From Haloarcula pellucida (GTDB lineage: Archaea > Halobacteriota > Halobacteria > Halobacteriales > Haloarculaceae), in assembly GCF_014647235.1 (NCBI RefSeq), contig NZ_BMOU01000001.1, positions 786,262-850,261 of the forward strand: DNA of 64,000 bases, given 5' to 3'. The stretch's first letter is position 1. Every line of letters begins with the position of its first letter. A program made the position numbers and the translations under genes. The notes beneath the pieces were generated by a model, which had not been told where the DNA came from, ran no database searches, and saw only the letters and a list, made by a program, of their open reading frames with translations. Shown here piece after piece: positions 8,060 through 16,852 of the stretch.

Positions 8060-8923
8060 ATGCGATACTATCGCACAGTCACGGACGGACAGCCACGGCT
8101 ACTCGCCCGTGCGGACGACACTGCCTACGACCTCACTGCCGCCCGGTCGAGCGTGACGTCGTTCACCGACCTCGCACACGTCGCCGACGTCGCTGGGGTA
8201 GTTGTCGACGACGTGGCTACGGGGCTGTTCGACGACGCGGCGGCGGTCGAACCACCCGACGCCGCCGACTGTACCGCTCCGGTCGTCGACGAGGTGTGGG
8301 CCGCCGGCGTCACCTACGAGATAAGCGAACAGGCCCGAGAGGCCGAGAGCGGGATGCCCGAGATGTACCTCGACGTCTACGAGGCCGAGCGGCCGGAGAT
8401 ATTCTTCAAGGCGACGCCCTCGCGCGTGGTCGGTCCGGGCGAAGCGGTCGGCATCCGTGGCGACTCCGAGTGGGACGTCCCCGAACCCGAACTCGGCATC
8501 GTACTCCACGATGGCGACGTCGTGGGCTACACGGTCGGCAACGACGTGAGCAGTCGGTCCATCGAAGGTGCGAACCCGCTCTACCTCCCGCAGGCGAAGA
8601 TCTACGACCGCTCTTGCTCGCTCGGCCCATGCGTCGCGACGCCAGACTCCGTCGGCGACCCACACGATCTGGAGATGACCATGACCGTCGAACGCGACGG
8701 CGAGCGACAGTACGAGGGGGCCACCTCGACCGGTGAGATGGTTCGTACCTGCGAGGAACTCGTCTCGTTTCTCACGCGTCACAACAGCATTCCGGAGACG
8801 ACGGTGCTACTGACCGGAACGTCGCTCGTCCCCGAAGAGGGGTTCACGCTCCGACCGAGCGACCGCATCGACGTCGACATCGAGGATATCGGCCGCCTCT
8901 CGAACACAGTGGCGACCGTCTGA
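8060..8923 (+). CDS. xacE: FAH-family 2-keto-3-deoxypentonate dehydratase (XacE-like)
   Basis: 287 residues. FAH-fold core from about 75 with metal ligands E142 and E144 (PEPELG) and D162 (GNDVSSR), and an LTGTSLVPEEGF loop near 253-264. It differs clearly from the FAH protein at 2874, with a longer N-terminus and a different active-site loop. Haloferax XacE, which dehydrates 2-keto-3-deoxy-xylonate/arabinonate to 2-oxoglutarate semialdehyde, belongs to this subgroup. The divergent neighbour is the matching semialdehyde dehydrogenase. The upstream steps may be supplied by the xylose-dehydrogenase-like gene at 18881, the SMP-30 lactonase at 27173 and one of the two enolase-superfamily dehydratases. 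Confidence 0.82.
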   Translation: MRYYRTVTDGQPRLLARADDTAYDLTAARSSVTSFTDLAHVADVAGVVVDDVATGLFDDAAAVEPPDAADCTAPVVDEVWAAGVTYEISEQAREAESGMPEMYLDVYEAERPEIFFKATPSRVVGPGEAVGIRGDSEWDVPEPELGIVLHDGDVVGYTVGNDVSSRSIEGANPLYLPQAKIYDRSCSLGPCVATPDSVGDPHDLEMTMTVERDGERQYEGATSTGEMVRTCEELVSFLTRHNSIPETTVLLTGTSLVPEEGFTLRPSDRIDVDIEDIGRLSNTVATV

Positions 8924-9070
8924 CTCCAGAGGCGCATCCCCAGTCGCCCATCCGGCGGACACTCCCGACACGCCGACCGATTTTCGTGGTCGCTATCCGG
9001 ACGGGCGAGACAGTTGTTCCACTCTGGGGAACACGGCGACGGCCAAGGAAAACGGATTACTCTCGGTATT

Positions 9071-9092
9071 ATAACAGACGTACCTGTGTTAT
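9071..9092. promoter_or_regulatory. 22-bp palindromic site, copy 1
   Basis: Layout TAAC-n4-GTAC-n4-GTTA with nearly complete dyad symmetry over 22 bp, overlapping an AT-rich TATA-like stretch (TATTATAA, about 9067-9074). A closely related site lies at 20906-20927. The site is in a 245-base gap between convergent genes, so no obvious coding target lies downstream. A 27-codon frame starts at 9091 on the plus strand but has no other support. It is a candidate binding site for the IclR regulator (21017) or the start of an unannotated small transcript. Confidence 0.5.
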
Positions 9093-9168
9093 GCGGTCGG
9101 CCGACGGGCCGGGACAGGGACGCTACGCCGCGTTCACTTCGACTGAACAGCCGGACGGCGAAAACCCG

Positions 9169-9435
9169 TTATGACTCCGTCGCCGGGATGAACTCGAACT
9201 GTGTCGCCCCTCCGATGGCCCCACCGCCGCTTACTCGGGCCACAGTGAGTGTGACGTCGGTCGTCGTCCCGCATCCGTCGTTGACTACCTCGTCCCACTT
9301 CTCGCCGGCGGAGACGGGGCCCTCCTTCGACCGGCGGAGGTAGCGCTGGAACGTCTCGTCGCGTAGCGACGACGCTACGTCGGCCGAACCGGTCGATCTG
9401 TACGTCAGCGTGACCACGTCGGCGTCGTCGTCCAT
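9169..9435 (-). CDS. Conserved-type haloarchaeal hypothetical protein (88 aa)
   Basis: 88 residues from the ATG at 9435 (an in-frame ATG at 9450 is an alternative). The sequence is soluble, acidic and beta-rich (DADVVTLTYRSTGSADV near the start, TTTDVTLTVARV in the second half). There is no signal peptide, membrane span or known motif. Codon use resembles its neighbours, so it is likely real. It lies 93 bases downstream of the same-strand Gfo/Idh/MocA gene and could be the last gene of that transcript. No function is proposed. Confidence 0.55.
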   Translation of the reverse strand: MDDDADVVTLTYRSTGSADVASSLRDETFQRYLRRSKEGPVSAGEKWDEVVNDGCGTTTDVTLTVARVSGGGAIGGATQFEFIPATES

Positions 9436-9528
9436 ACCATTCCTTGGCATTCCGAGCAGAAAAACGGGTCGGCCGGTTCCGGGGAACCGCCGTTCAGGTA
9501 CGCGGAACACCACTTCGCTCGACCCGAC

Positions 9529-10626
9529 TCACCACGACGTGATTGTCACGTCTTTCAGCGGGCGGTCCAGCGGGATGGACACTTGGCCGCCGGTGTAGTG
9601 CGAAATGTAGAACCCGGCGATGATCTCCAGCGACCGTGTCGCTTCCTCGCCCGTCGACGGGTTCGGTACGTCCCCGTCGAGGACCGAGACGATGTCGCCG
9701 GCAGCGTTGGCAAAGGCGTCGCGGTAGTCCTCGTCCCACGTCCACGCGCCCTCGATTCCCGGGAGTGGCTCCTCGACGTGGTCGCCGTCCTCTAACCGCC
9801 AATAGCGCCACTCGCCGTCGTCGTTGTTGAGGTAGAGTTTCCCCTCGCTCCCGATGAACTGCAGCGTCATCGAGGACTCCGCCCGCGGGATGGTGCAGTC
9901 GATGGTGACGAACGTGCCGTCGTCCATCACGACGAACCCGCCGCCGCCCGCATCGTCGACCCGTTCGGCCGCTTCCAGTGAGTCGACGGCCTCGTTCTCG
10001 CCGGTGATGTATCCCGAAACGGTGTCGGCCCGGTCGTCCAGCAGGTAGACGAGGGTGTCGAGCAAGTGCGTGGAGTTGCGCAGCAGTTCCATCCGGAACT
10101 GGGTCGCGACGGAGCGCACGTCGCCGATGATGTCCTCGTCCTGCACGAGATCGCGGAGTCGCTGGAGTTTGGTCGTGAACCGGAACGAGTGGTTCACGAG
10201 CAGTTCGGTGTCGGTCTCCGCGCAGACGTCGACCATCTCCTCGGCGTCGGTCACCGAGGAGGCGATGGGTTTCTCGCACCAGACGAGCGACGGGTCGGCC
10301 GCCGACCGCGCCGCGTCGACGACGTGGTCCGCGTGCAGATACGACGGGGTACACACCGAGACGACGTCTAGGTCCTCGGCGTCGAGCATGGCCTCGTGGC
10401 CGACGTAGCGCCGATCCGGGGGAATGTCCCACGCCTCGCCGAAGCGGTCGAGTTTCTCCTCGTCGACGTCGGCCACCGCCACGAGTTCGAGGCCCTCGGT
10501 GGCGTCGTACCCGCCCGCGTGGCTCGCTCGGACCTTCTTCCGTCCGATGTCTGCCTCGTCGTGCATCCCGAGGATACCCATTCCGGCGATACCGCCCGTT
10601 CCGATGATACCGGCTCTGTATGTCAT
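9529..10626 (-). CDS. Gfo/Idh/MocA-family NAD(P)-dependent oxidoreductase
   Basis: 365 residues. Rossmann motif GTGGIAGMG at 9-17, the family's EKP motif at 118-120 and a C-terminal mixed alpha/beta substrate domain. Family members oxidise sugars, inositol or related carbonyls with NAD(P). The ATG follows the stop of the enolase-superfamily dehydratase (10628-11803) after one base. It therefore most likely acts on the same sugar or sugar acid, for example as the aldose 1-dehydrogenase of that branch. It is distinct from the xylose-dehydrogenase-like protein at 18881. Confidence 0.82.
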   Translation of the reverse strand: MTYRAGIIGTGGIAGMGILGMHDEADIGRKKVRASHAGGYDATEGLELVAVADVDEEKLDRFGEAWDIPPDRRYVGHEAMLDAEDLDVVSVCTPSYLHADHVVDAARSAADPSLVWCEKPIASSVTDAEEMVDVCAETDTELLVNHSFRFTTKLQRLRDLVQDEDIIGDVRSVATQFRMELLRNSTHLLDTLVYLLDDRADTVSGYITGENEAVDSLEAAERVDDAGGGGFVVMDDGTFVTIDCTIPRAESSMTLQFIGSEGKLYLNNDDGEWRYWRLEDGDHVEEPLPGIEGAWTWDEDYRDAFANAAGDIVSVLDGDVPNPSTGEEATRSLEIIAGFYISHYTGGQVSIPLDRPLKDVTITSW

Positions 10627-10627
10627 C

Positions 10628-11803
10628 TCACTCGTAGGTGTGGAGGCTTCCCGTTTGGTTGGCCTCGATGTAGTCCCAGTCGTAGTCGACGCCCAGTCCC
10701 GGGCCGTCCGGGACTTCGACCATACCGTTCCCGTCGACGGTCTCCAGTTGGTCCTCGTACTCCCCGGCGTAGATGGGCGCCGTGGTGTTGGGCGCGTCGG
10801 GGTGGACCAGCGCCATCTCGTAGTAGTTGGTGTTGCGGATGGCCGCGATGCAGTGGCGCTGGGCGGGGCCGGGCGCGTGGAACTCCACGTCGAGGCCAAA
10901 TCCTTCGGCCACGCTCGCGCGTTTCATCGCGCCCGTGATGCCGGCGTCGTACTCCGGGTCCGCCCGGAGGAAGTCCGTCGCCTCGTTGGCGACGAAGTCC
11001 GTCGCCGGTTCGAGGCCGCGGACGTGTTCGGTCTGAAGGAGTGGGGTGTCGAGGGCCTGTCGCAACTTCCGGTGGCCGTGCTGGGAGATGCCGCCGTCCC
11101 GATACGGGTCCTCGTACCAGAAGAAGCCCACCTCGTCCAGCGCGCGGCCGAGTTTCAGCGCATCGGCGAACGTCTCCAGTTCGCAGGCCGGGTCGTGCAT
11201 CAGGTCCATCTCGTCGCCCACGCGGTCGCCGACGGCGTGGACCGCGGCTATCTCTCTGTCGAGGTCACGTGACCCCTCGCTGCCGCCCCAGCCGTGAATC
11301 TTGAACGCACCGTAGCCCAGTTCCAGACACTCTTCGGCGAAGTCCGCGAAGGCCTCGGGCGTGTCGAGACCGCCGTTCTCGTCGCCGTGGTACGTCGACG
11401 CGTAGGCGGGGAACTTCGTGCGGTAGGTGCCCAACAGTTCGTGGATGGGTGCGTCGTGGTACTTCCCGGCGAAGTCCCACAGCGCGATGTCGATGGGGCC
11501 CATCCCCATCCGGTCGTACTTCCGGAGCGCTCGCTTCATCTCGCTCCAGTGTTTCTCCCGCTTCAGGGGGTTCTTCCCGACGAGGTAGTTCGCGAACGTG
11601 TTGATCTGGGCCGCGCCCGGCGAGTTCCCGCCGACGTACTCGCCCGTACTGTCCTCGTCCGTGTGAATCTTGAGGCCGAACAGCTTTCGCTCGGTCACCG
11701 ATCCGGGTTCGTAGACGAGGTTGAACCCGTGCTGGTCGGTACCCACGTCCTCGATAGGATAGGAGAACTCCACTGACTCGATGCTGGTAATCTCCGGAGC
11801 CAT
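10628..11803 (-). CDS. Enolase-superfamily acid-sugar dehydratase, paralogue 1
   Basis: 391 residues from the ATG at 11803, supported by a TATA-like ATTTATTG about 26-34 nt upstream. It has mandelate-racemase-type architecture. The barrel shows K168-I-H170 at the end of strand 2 (a KxH rather than the usual KxK), then D204 and E231 in WYEDPYRDGG, the pair E259-H260 (QTEH) and H309 (EFHAPGP). The EDP and TEH elements fit a sugar-acid dehydratase that makes a 2-keto-3-deoxy acid. A paralogue with the same motifs lies at 13683. Pentonate (XacD-like) or deoxyhexonate (rhamnonate/fuconate) are the likely substrates; sequence alone does not say which paralogue does which. Confidence 0.83.
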   Translation of the reverse strand: MAPEITSIESVEFSYPIEDVGTDQHGFNLVYEPGSVTERKLFGLKIHTDEDSTGEYVGGNSPGAAQINTFANYLVGKNPLKREKHWSEMKRALRKYDRMGMGPIDIALWDFAGKYHDAPIHELLGTYRTKFPAYASTYHGDENGGLDTPEAFADFAEECLELGYGAFKIHGWGGSEGSRDLDREIAAVHAVGDRVGDEMDLMHDPACELETFADALKLGRALDEVGFFWYEDPYRDGGISQHGHRKLRQALDTPLLQTEHVRGLEPATDFVANEATDFLRADPEYDAGITGAMKRASVAEGFGLDVEFHAPGPAQRHCIAAIRNTNYYEMALVHPDAPNTTAPIYAGEYEDQLETVDGNGMVEVPDGPGLGVDYDWDYIEANQTGSLHTYE

Positions 11804-11951
11804 AGCAGTATCATGAGAGACCATCCCAATAAATCTGCGTGCTTCCACGGGCGATTGCCGGGTCGGGAGCGTCCGACCGCGAGGTCGACGTCTCGTCGCG
11901 ATGGGGCCTACCGGTGGATTCTTGACGGTATAGCGAGACGATTACTGTGTC
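11804..11951. promoter_or_regulatory. Divergent promoter region between dehydratase and SDR
   Basis: 148 bases. On the minus strand an ATTTATTG box near 11829-11837 is placed for a leaderless dehydratase transcript. On the plus strand a weaker GTATAG lies about 20 nt ahead of the SDR start. The short spacing suggests joint control of the two sugar-acid operons. Confidence 0.45.
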
Positions 11952-12758
11952 ATGGTAGGGCATACCGAGTACGACTACGCCGGCGAGTCCGCGATCGTCA
12001 CCGGGTCGACGAAGGGCATCGGCCGGGGCATCGCGGAGGGACTCGCCGACGCCGGGGCGAACGTCGTCGTCAACGCGCGGGACGAGGTCGACGTGACTGA
12101 CGCCGCCGACGAACTCGACGAGCGAGGGCCGGGTGACGCCATCGGCGTCGCGGCGGACGTCGGCGACCCGGGGGCTCTCGAACGGCTCGTAGAGGAGTCC
12201 ATCGACGCCTTCGAGCAAATAGATTTGCTCGTCAACAACGCCGCCATGTGGCCGCGCGAGGAGTCGCTCGTCGAGGCGACGCTGGACCAGTGGGACACGA
12301 CGATGAACGTCAACGTCCGGTCGCAGTACTACGCCGCGAAACTCGTCGCCGAGCACATGATAGCCGAGGATATCGAGGGCTGTATCGTCAACCACACCAG
12401 TCAGGCGGGGGACCGGCGTACCGGCCCGTTCGGCCTGTACGGCATCTCGAAGACGTCGATAAACGGCCTGACGTGGCGGATGGCGCAGGAACTGGCCGAT
12501 CACGGCATCCGGATGAACGCCATCTCGACGGACGTCACAGAGACGGCCCAGACCCGCTACGAGGCCGAGATGGAAGCGAGGGACGACCCCGACCGGACCA
12601 CCGAGGAGATTCTCCGCGAACGAGGCGAGAAGCGGCCACTCGGTCGACTCGGTCAACCCGAGGACCTCGCGGACGCGGTGTTGTGGCTGGCCAGCGACCG
12701 GGCCGACTACGTCGTCGGCGACGTCCTCAGAGTGAGCGGCGGGGGGAATCTGGAGTGA
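11952..12758 (+). CDS. Short-chain dehydrogenase/reductase, sugar or keto-sugar-acid dehydrogenase
   Basis: 268 residues of classical SDR. Cofactor motif TGSTKGIG (17-24), NNAA at 96-99, catalytic S150 (NHTS), Y163 and K167 (YGISK), and a C-terminal VSGGGNLE. It starts an operon with an amidohydrolase-type lactonase (4 bases downstream) and then a dehydratase. That order, dehydrogenase then lactonase then dehydratase, matches an oxidative aldose pathway. It could be the aldose 1-dehydrogenase (for example L-rhamnose or L-fucose) or the 2-keto-3-deoxy-acid 4-dehydrogenase of the diketo-hydrolase route. Confidence 0.82.
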   Translation: MVGHTEYDYAGESAIVTGSTKGIGRGIAEGLADAGANVVVNARDEVDVTDAADELDERGPGDAIGVAADVGDPGALERLVEESIDAFEQIDLLVNNAAMWPREESLVEATLDQWDTTMNVNVRSQYYAAKLVAEHMIAEDIEGCIVNHTSQAGDRRTGPFGLYGISKTSINGLTWRMAQELADHGIRMNAISTDVTETAQTRYEAEMEARDDPDRTTEEILRERGEKRPLGRLGQPEDLADAVLWLASDRADYVVGDVLRVSGGGNLE

Positions 12759-12762
12759 TTCG

Positions 12763-13632
12763 ATGCGATTCGTAGACACACACACGCACACGTGGGGTCC
12801 AGACACCGAGGAACTGCCGTGGTCCGCCGAACTCCTGCCACCGGGATGGGAGGGGGCCTACACCGTCCACGACCTGATAGCCGACATGGACGCCGCCGGC
12901 GTCGAGGAGAGCGTCATGGTCACGACGCCGCTGTACGGCCGCGGCGTGCGCGCCAACGAGTACACGATGCGCTCCATCGAGGCCTCTCCAGACCGCCTGT
13001 GGGGCGTCGGCCTGATGGACTTCTACGGTGACCCCGAACAGGTCCGTTCGGCCCTCCGCCGCGTCGTCGGCCACGACCGGATGCTCGGCGTCAGGATGCA
13101 CGCCTGTCTGGCCTACGAGGAACACTCCTCGGAACTGGACCGGACCGCCGACTGGATACTCGACGACGCGCTCGAACCCGTCTGGGACGAGGCGGCCACG
13201 CAGGACACCTCGATATTCGTCTTCCCCAAAGCCGAGCAGATTTCGATGCTGGAGACGCTCGCGGAGCGGTACCCGGACGTGCAACTCGTCGTCGACCACA
13301 TGGCCTACCCCGACGAGACGACCGATCCGAGTGAGGCACCGTGGACCGACTTCGAGTCGCTGGCCGACAACGAGAACGTCGCCGTCAAGGTGAGTTCGCT
13401 CCCCCGGTCGAGCGACGAGTCCTGGCCCTACGAGGACCTGTGGGGGTACGTCCGACACCTCGCCGACTGGTTCGGTACCGAGCGACTGATGCTCGGGTCG
13501 GACTACCCGTGGATGGACGACTGGGCCGACTACGAGGCGTGTCTCTCGTGGGTCGAGGAAGTCCCGTTCCTCTCCGCGCGGGACTACTCGTACATGGCCC
13601 ACCGGACCTTCGAGTCGGTCCACGAGACGTAG
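12763..13632 (+). CDS. Amidohydrolase-family sugar lactonase
   Basis: 289 residues, beginning with the metal-binding HTHTW (His7, His9) of the amidohydrolase-2 superfamily (COG3618 type). It has VVDHMAYPD around 175 and a terminal GSDYPW metal/catalytic Asp near 245. Members of this group hydrolyse aldonolactones such as L-rhamnono- and L-fucono-1,5-lactone. It follows the SDR by 4 bases and precedes a dehydratase, so opening of a lactone made by the SDR is the natural reading. A 2-pyrone-4,6-dicarboxylate-type lactonase is a less likely alternative. Confidence 0.8.
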   Translation: MRFVDTHTHTWGPDTEELPWSAELLPPGWEGAYTVHDLIADMDAAGVEESVMVTTPLYGRGVRANEYTMRSIEASPDRLWGVGLMDFYGDPEQVRSALRRVVGHDRMLGVRMHACLAYEEHSSELDRTADWILDDALEPVWDEAATQDTSIFVFPKAEQISMLETLAERYPDVQLVVDHMAYPDETTDPSEAPWTDFESLADNENVAVKVSSLPRSSDESWPYEDLWGYVRHLADWFGTERLMLGSDYPWMDDWADYEACLSWVEEVPFLSARDYSYMAHRTFESVHET

Positions 13633-13682
13633 ACCAGTTACTGCCCCTAGATGTTTATCCCGCGGCGGCGAGTCACACGGGT

Positions 13683-14849
13683 ATGTCCCCGACGATAGAG
13701 TCCATCGACGTCATCGAATTCAGCTACGCCTTGCCGGACGTGGGCACGCCGCCGGGCGGGTTCGACGTCGTCTACGACCCCGGCAACACGATGGAGCGGC
13801 GCCTGTTCGGGGTCAGAGTCGACGTTAGTGATGGACTAACTGGCGAGTACGTCGGGAGCAATTCGCCCGGCGCCGCCCAGATAAACACCGTCGCTGACTA
13901 CCTCATCGGCCGTGACCCGACGCGGCGCGAACACCACTGGTCGGAACTGAAACGGGCGCTCCGGAAGTACGACCGGATGGGTATCGGGCCGCTGGACATC
14001 GCGCTGTGGGACTACGCGGGCCAGAAGCACGGCGCACCGATTCACGAGTTGCTGGGGAGCTATCGCGAGCGATTGCCGGCCTACGCGTCGACGTATCAGG
14101 GCGACCGGAGCGGAGGGCTGGACTCCCCCGAAGCGTACGCCGACTTCGCCGAGACGTGTCTGGAGATGGGGTACCCGGGGTACAAGGTCCACGGCTGGGA
14201 CGGCGACTGGCGCGACCCGGACCTGCTCGAAGCGACGGTCCGCGCGGTGGGCGAGCGAGTCGGCGACGAGATGGACCTGATGGTCGATCCGGCCTGTGAC
14301 CTCGACACCTTTGCCGAGGCCCTGCAGGTCGGACGGGCGTGTGACGACCACGGCTACCTCTGGTACGAGGACCCGTACCGGGACGGCGGCATCTCCCAGC
14401 ACGGCCACCGGAAGTTGCGACAGGCGCTGGACACGCCCCTCCTCCAGACCGAGCATATCCGCGGGCTGGAACCCCACACCGACTTCGTGGCGACGGAAGC
14501 GACGGATTTCGTCCGGGCGGACCCGGAGTACGACGCCGGCATCACGGGGGCGACGAAGATTGCGAACGTGGCCGAAGGCTTCGGGTTGGACGTGGAGTTT
14601 CACGCGCCCGGTCCCGCCCAGCGTCACTGTATCGCCGCGACGCGGAACGCGAACTACTACGAGATGGCGCTGGTCCACCCCGACGCGCCGAACACGACGC
14701 CGCCGGTGTACGACGGCGGCTATCGCGACGACATCGACGCCGTCGACGACGCGGGGACCGTGCCCGTTCCAGACGGCCCGGGACTGGGCGTCGACTACGA
14801 CTGGGACTACATCGAGGCCAACGAGACGGGCCGGCGGACGTACGAGTGA
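13683..14849 (+). CDS. Enolase-superfamily acid-sugar dehydratase, paralogue 2
   Basis: 388 residues from the ATG at 13683, with a GTTTATCC box about 25 nt upstream. It shares the whole architecture of the protein at 10628, including K168-V-H170, D202, the EDPYRDGGISQHGH run and TEH. The two are clear paralogues with near-identical active-site segments. They differ mainly in the N-terminal capping domain and the loop after KxH (GWDGDWRD here, GWGGSEGS there), where substrate choice usually lies. It is the last gene of the SDR-lactonase-dehydratase set, so it probably dehydrates the aldonate made by those two. It ends 15 bases before the convergent ABC ATPase. Confidence 0.83.
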   Translation: MSPTIESIDVIEFSYALPDVGTPPGGFDVVYDPGNTMERRLFGVRVDVSDGLTGEYVGSNSPGAAQINTVADYLIGRDPTRREHHWSELKRALRKYDRMGIGPLDIALWDYAGQKHGAPIHELLGSYRERLPAYASTYQGDRSGGLDSPEAYADFAETCLEMGYPGYKVHGWDGDWRDPDLLEATVRAVGERVGDEMDLMVDPACDLDTFAEALQVGRACDDHGYLWYEDPYRDGGISQHGHRKLRQALDTPLLQTEHIRGLEPHTDFVATEATDFVRADPEYDAGITGATKIANVAEGFGLDVEFHAPGPAQRHCIAATRNANYYEMALVHPDAPNTTPPVYDGGYRDDIDAVDDAGTVPVPDGPGLGVDYDWDYIEANETGRRTYE

Positions 14850-14864
14850 CGGGAACCGCGGCAC

Positions 14865-15662
14865 TCAGACGTCGGCGGTCTGTTCGTCGCGCTCTTCCTC
14901 CGGCATCCCGCCGACCATCCGCTTGACTATCTCGTCCTGATCGAAGTCGGTGGCGTCGATGATGCCGGCGCTCCGGCCCTGATGGAGGACGTGGATGCGG
15001 TCGGCGGCCCGCCTGATGTAGTCGAGGTTGTGCGAGATGAGGACGATGGAGATACCCTGCTTTTGCATCCGGTCGATGAGTTCGAGGACACGGTCCGCCC
15101 CCTCCACAGAGAGGGCGCTGGTCGGTTCGTCCATGATGACGATTTTCGGGTCAGAGAGGAGCGTCCGCGAGATACTGACGAGTTGGCGTTCGCCGCCCGA
15201 GAGGTTCGACACTTTCTCGGCGACGTCGACGTGGATTTCGAGGTCGTCGAGCAGTTCCTGTGCGCGCTTGCGCATCGCCGGCTTGTCGAGGACGCCAAAG
15301 AGGGTGTCCGGACCGGAGACCGCCTCACGGCCGAGGAAGATGTTCTGCGTGACGGTGAGGTTCCCCGCGACGGCGAGGTCCTGAAACGTCGTCTCGATAC
15401 CCAGGTCCTTCGAGACGCGTGGGTTGGGAATCTCGACGACCTCGCCGTCGACGCGGATCGTCCCCGAATCCGGCTGGAGCGCTCCGGCGAGACACTTGAT
15501 GAGCGTCGACTTCCCGGCACCGTTGTCGCCCGCCAGCGCGAGAATCTCGTTACGCCGGAGCCGGAACGTGACGTCCTCCAGCGCGACCACCTCGCCGAAC
15601 GTCTTCGTGATACCCTCCATCTCGACGATGTGGTCGTCGCCGCTCTGTGTGGCCTCGGCCAT
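14865..15662 (-). CDS. Sugar ABC importer ATP-binding protein (importer 1)
   Basis: 265 residues from the ATG at 15662. Single nucleotide-binding domain: Walker A GDNGAGKST (45-53), signature LSGGERQ (154-160), Walker B IVIMDEP (174-180), then the D-loop SAL and the switch His in LISHN. The sequence is of the ribose/xylose (CUT2) type. Those ATPases normally carry two fused domains of about 500 residues, whereas this one has one, so it should act as a homodimer. It diverges from the permease gene at 15794 and powers uptake with that permease and the binding protein at 16853. Confidence 0.9.
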   Translation of the reverse strand: MAEATQSGDDHIVEMEGITKTFGEVVALEDVTFRLRRNEILALAGDNGAGKSTLIKCLAGALQPDSGTIRVDGEVVEIPNPRVSKDLGIETTFQDLAVAGNLTVTQNIFLGREAVSGPDTLFGVLDKPAMRKRAQELLDDLEIHVDVAEKVSNLSGGERQLVSISRTLLSDPKIVIMDEPTSALSVEGADRVLELIDRMQKQGISIVLISHNLDYIRRAADRIHVLHQGRSAGIIDATDFDQDEIVKRMVGGMPEEERDEQTADV

Positions 15663-15793
15663 GCGTGTGAAATGTCGGTGGGGCAATAAAATAGTTCGCC
15701 CCGTCACGGACCGGGGTGACAACGGCCGCCCCACTGTCCGAAACTGTCAACTGTCCCAAAGACATAATATCGCGTCGACAGAACCGATACGGC
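15663..15793. promoter_or_regulatory. Bidirectional promoter of sugar importer 1
   Basis: 131 bases between divergent importer genes. On the plus strand CATAATATC (about 15762-15770) is about 25 nt before the permease ATG. On the minus strand a CTATTTTATTG box (about 15685-15695) is placed about 25 nt before the ATPase ATG. Both transcripts look leaderless. The inverted GGGG/CCCC elements between them could hold a regulator, so the importer parts can be induced together. Confidence 0.55.
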
Positions 15794-16780
15794 ATGGCGC
15801 GCACGGCCGTCGACTTCGGCGCTGCCCGGGAGCAGGTGACGCTCGAACAGGTGAGCCAGTACGGACCGATCATCGGCCTCGTCGGCCTGTACGCTGCGTT
15901 CACCCTGTTGAACGACCGATTTCTCACCGTCGGCAATCAGGTGAACGTCCTCCAACAGGTGTCGATAATCGGTATCATGGCTATCGGCGTCACCTTCCCG
16001 ATTCTCTGTGCGGAGATAGACCTGAGCATCGCGCAGGTGATGGAGGTGTGCGGGTTGACCATAGCGACGCTCGCCGTGGGCGCCCGGCTTTTCGAAGGGG
16101 TCGTCGTCCCCGTCCCTGCGGCCATCCTCGTCGGCGTGTTGCTGGGCGCGACGTTCGGCGCGGTGTCGGGGTTCGTCACCGCCCGCTTCGGCGTCCCCTC
16201 GTTCATGACGACGCTGGCGATGCTGTTTCTCGCCGACGGCCTCGGCCTCATCGTCTCGGGGAACCGGCCTATCATCGGGTTACCCCCATCGCTGACCGGA
16301 CTCGGCGGGTCGAGAGTGTTCGGTTTCCCGAGTATCGTCATCGTCTTTCTCTCACTGCTCGTCTTCTCGCAACTGCTCCTCTCGTATACGAAGTTCGGCC
16401 TCTACATCTACGCCATCGGGGGCGACCGCCAGTCTGCCGAGCGCATGGGCATCAACGTCCGACTCGTGCGCCTCGGAACGCTCGTCATCTCCGGCGCGTT
16501 CGCGGCTATCGCCGGACTCGTGACGCTTGGCCGCCTCGGGAGCGCCATCCCGACGATGGGGTCCGGGCTCTTGCTCCCGCCGATCGCAGCGGTCATCCTC
16601 GGTGGCGCCAACCTCTTTGGCGGGTCCGGCAACATGGTCGGGACGCTCATCGGCGTCCTCATCCTCGGCATCCTCCAGAACGGCCTGAACCTCATGGGCG
16701 TCGGCCCGTCGGGACAACTGGTCGCGCAGGGCATCGTCCTGATGCTGGCCGTCCTCGCGAACGTCGTCGGGCAGGAGTAG
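15794..16780 (+). CDS. Sugar ABC importer permease (importer 1)
   Basis: 328 residues from the ATG at 15794, supported by a TATA box about 25 nt upstream. About eight to ten hydrophobic segments begin with YGPIIGLVGLYAAF. The CUT2/RbsC-type signature regions ITFPILCAEIDLSIAQ (around residue 75) and ILGGANLFGGSGNMVGT (around 270) are present. It forms the membrane channel with the single-domain ATPase (14865) and receives sugar from the lipoprotein at 16853. The substrate is probably a monosaccharide of the pentose/deoxyhexose group handled by the neighbouring enzymes. Confidence 0.88.
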   Translation: MARTAVDFGAAREQVTLEQVSQYGPIIGLVGLYAAFTLLNDRFLTVGNQVNVLQQVSIIGIMAIGVTFPILCAEIDLSIAQVMEVCGLTIATLAVGARLFEGVVVPVPAAILVGVLLGATFGAVSGFVTARFGVPSFMTTLAMLFLADGLGLIVSGNRPIIGLPPSLTGLGGSRVFGFPSIVIVFLSLLVFSQLLLSYTKFGLYIYAIGGDRQSAERMGINVRLVRLGTLVISGAFAAIAGLVTLGRLGSAIPTMGSGLLLPPIAAVILGGANLFGGSGNMVGTLIGVLILGILQNGLNLMGVGPSGQLVAQGIVLMLAVLANVVGQE

Positions 16781-16852
16781 ATATTGATAACTGAAATATA
16801 ATTCCTTCTCATCGATACTTCTTTGATGCGGGGGTTCGAACCGTGTGAGTGT

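Noticed and set aside
16831-16840. GGTTCGAACC resembling a tRNA T-arm
   Set aside because: It is only a 10-bp palindrome ahead of the binding-protein gene; no cloverleaf can be built around it.
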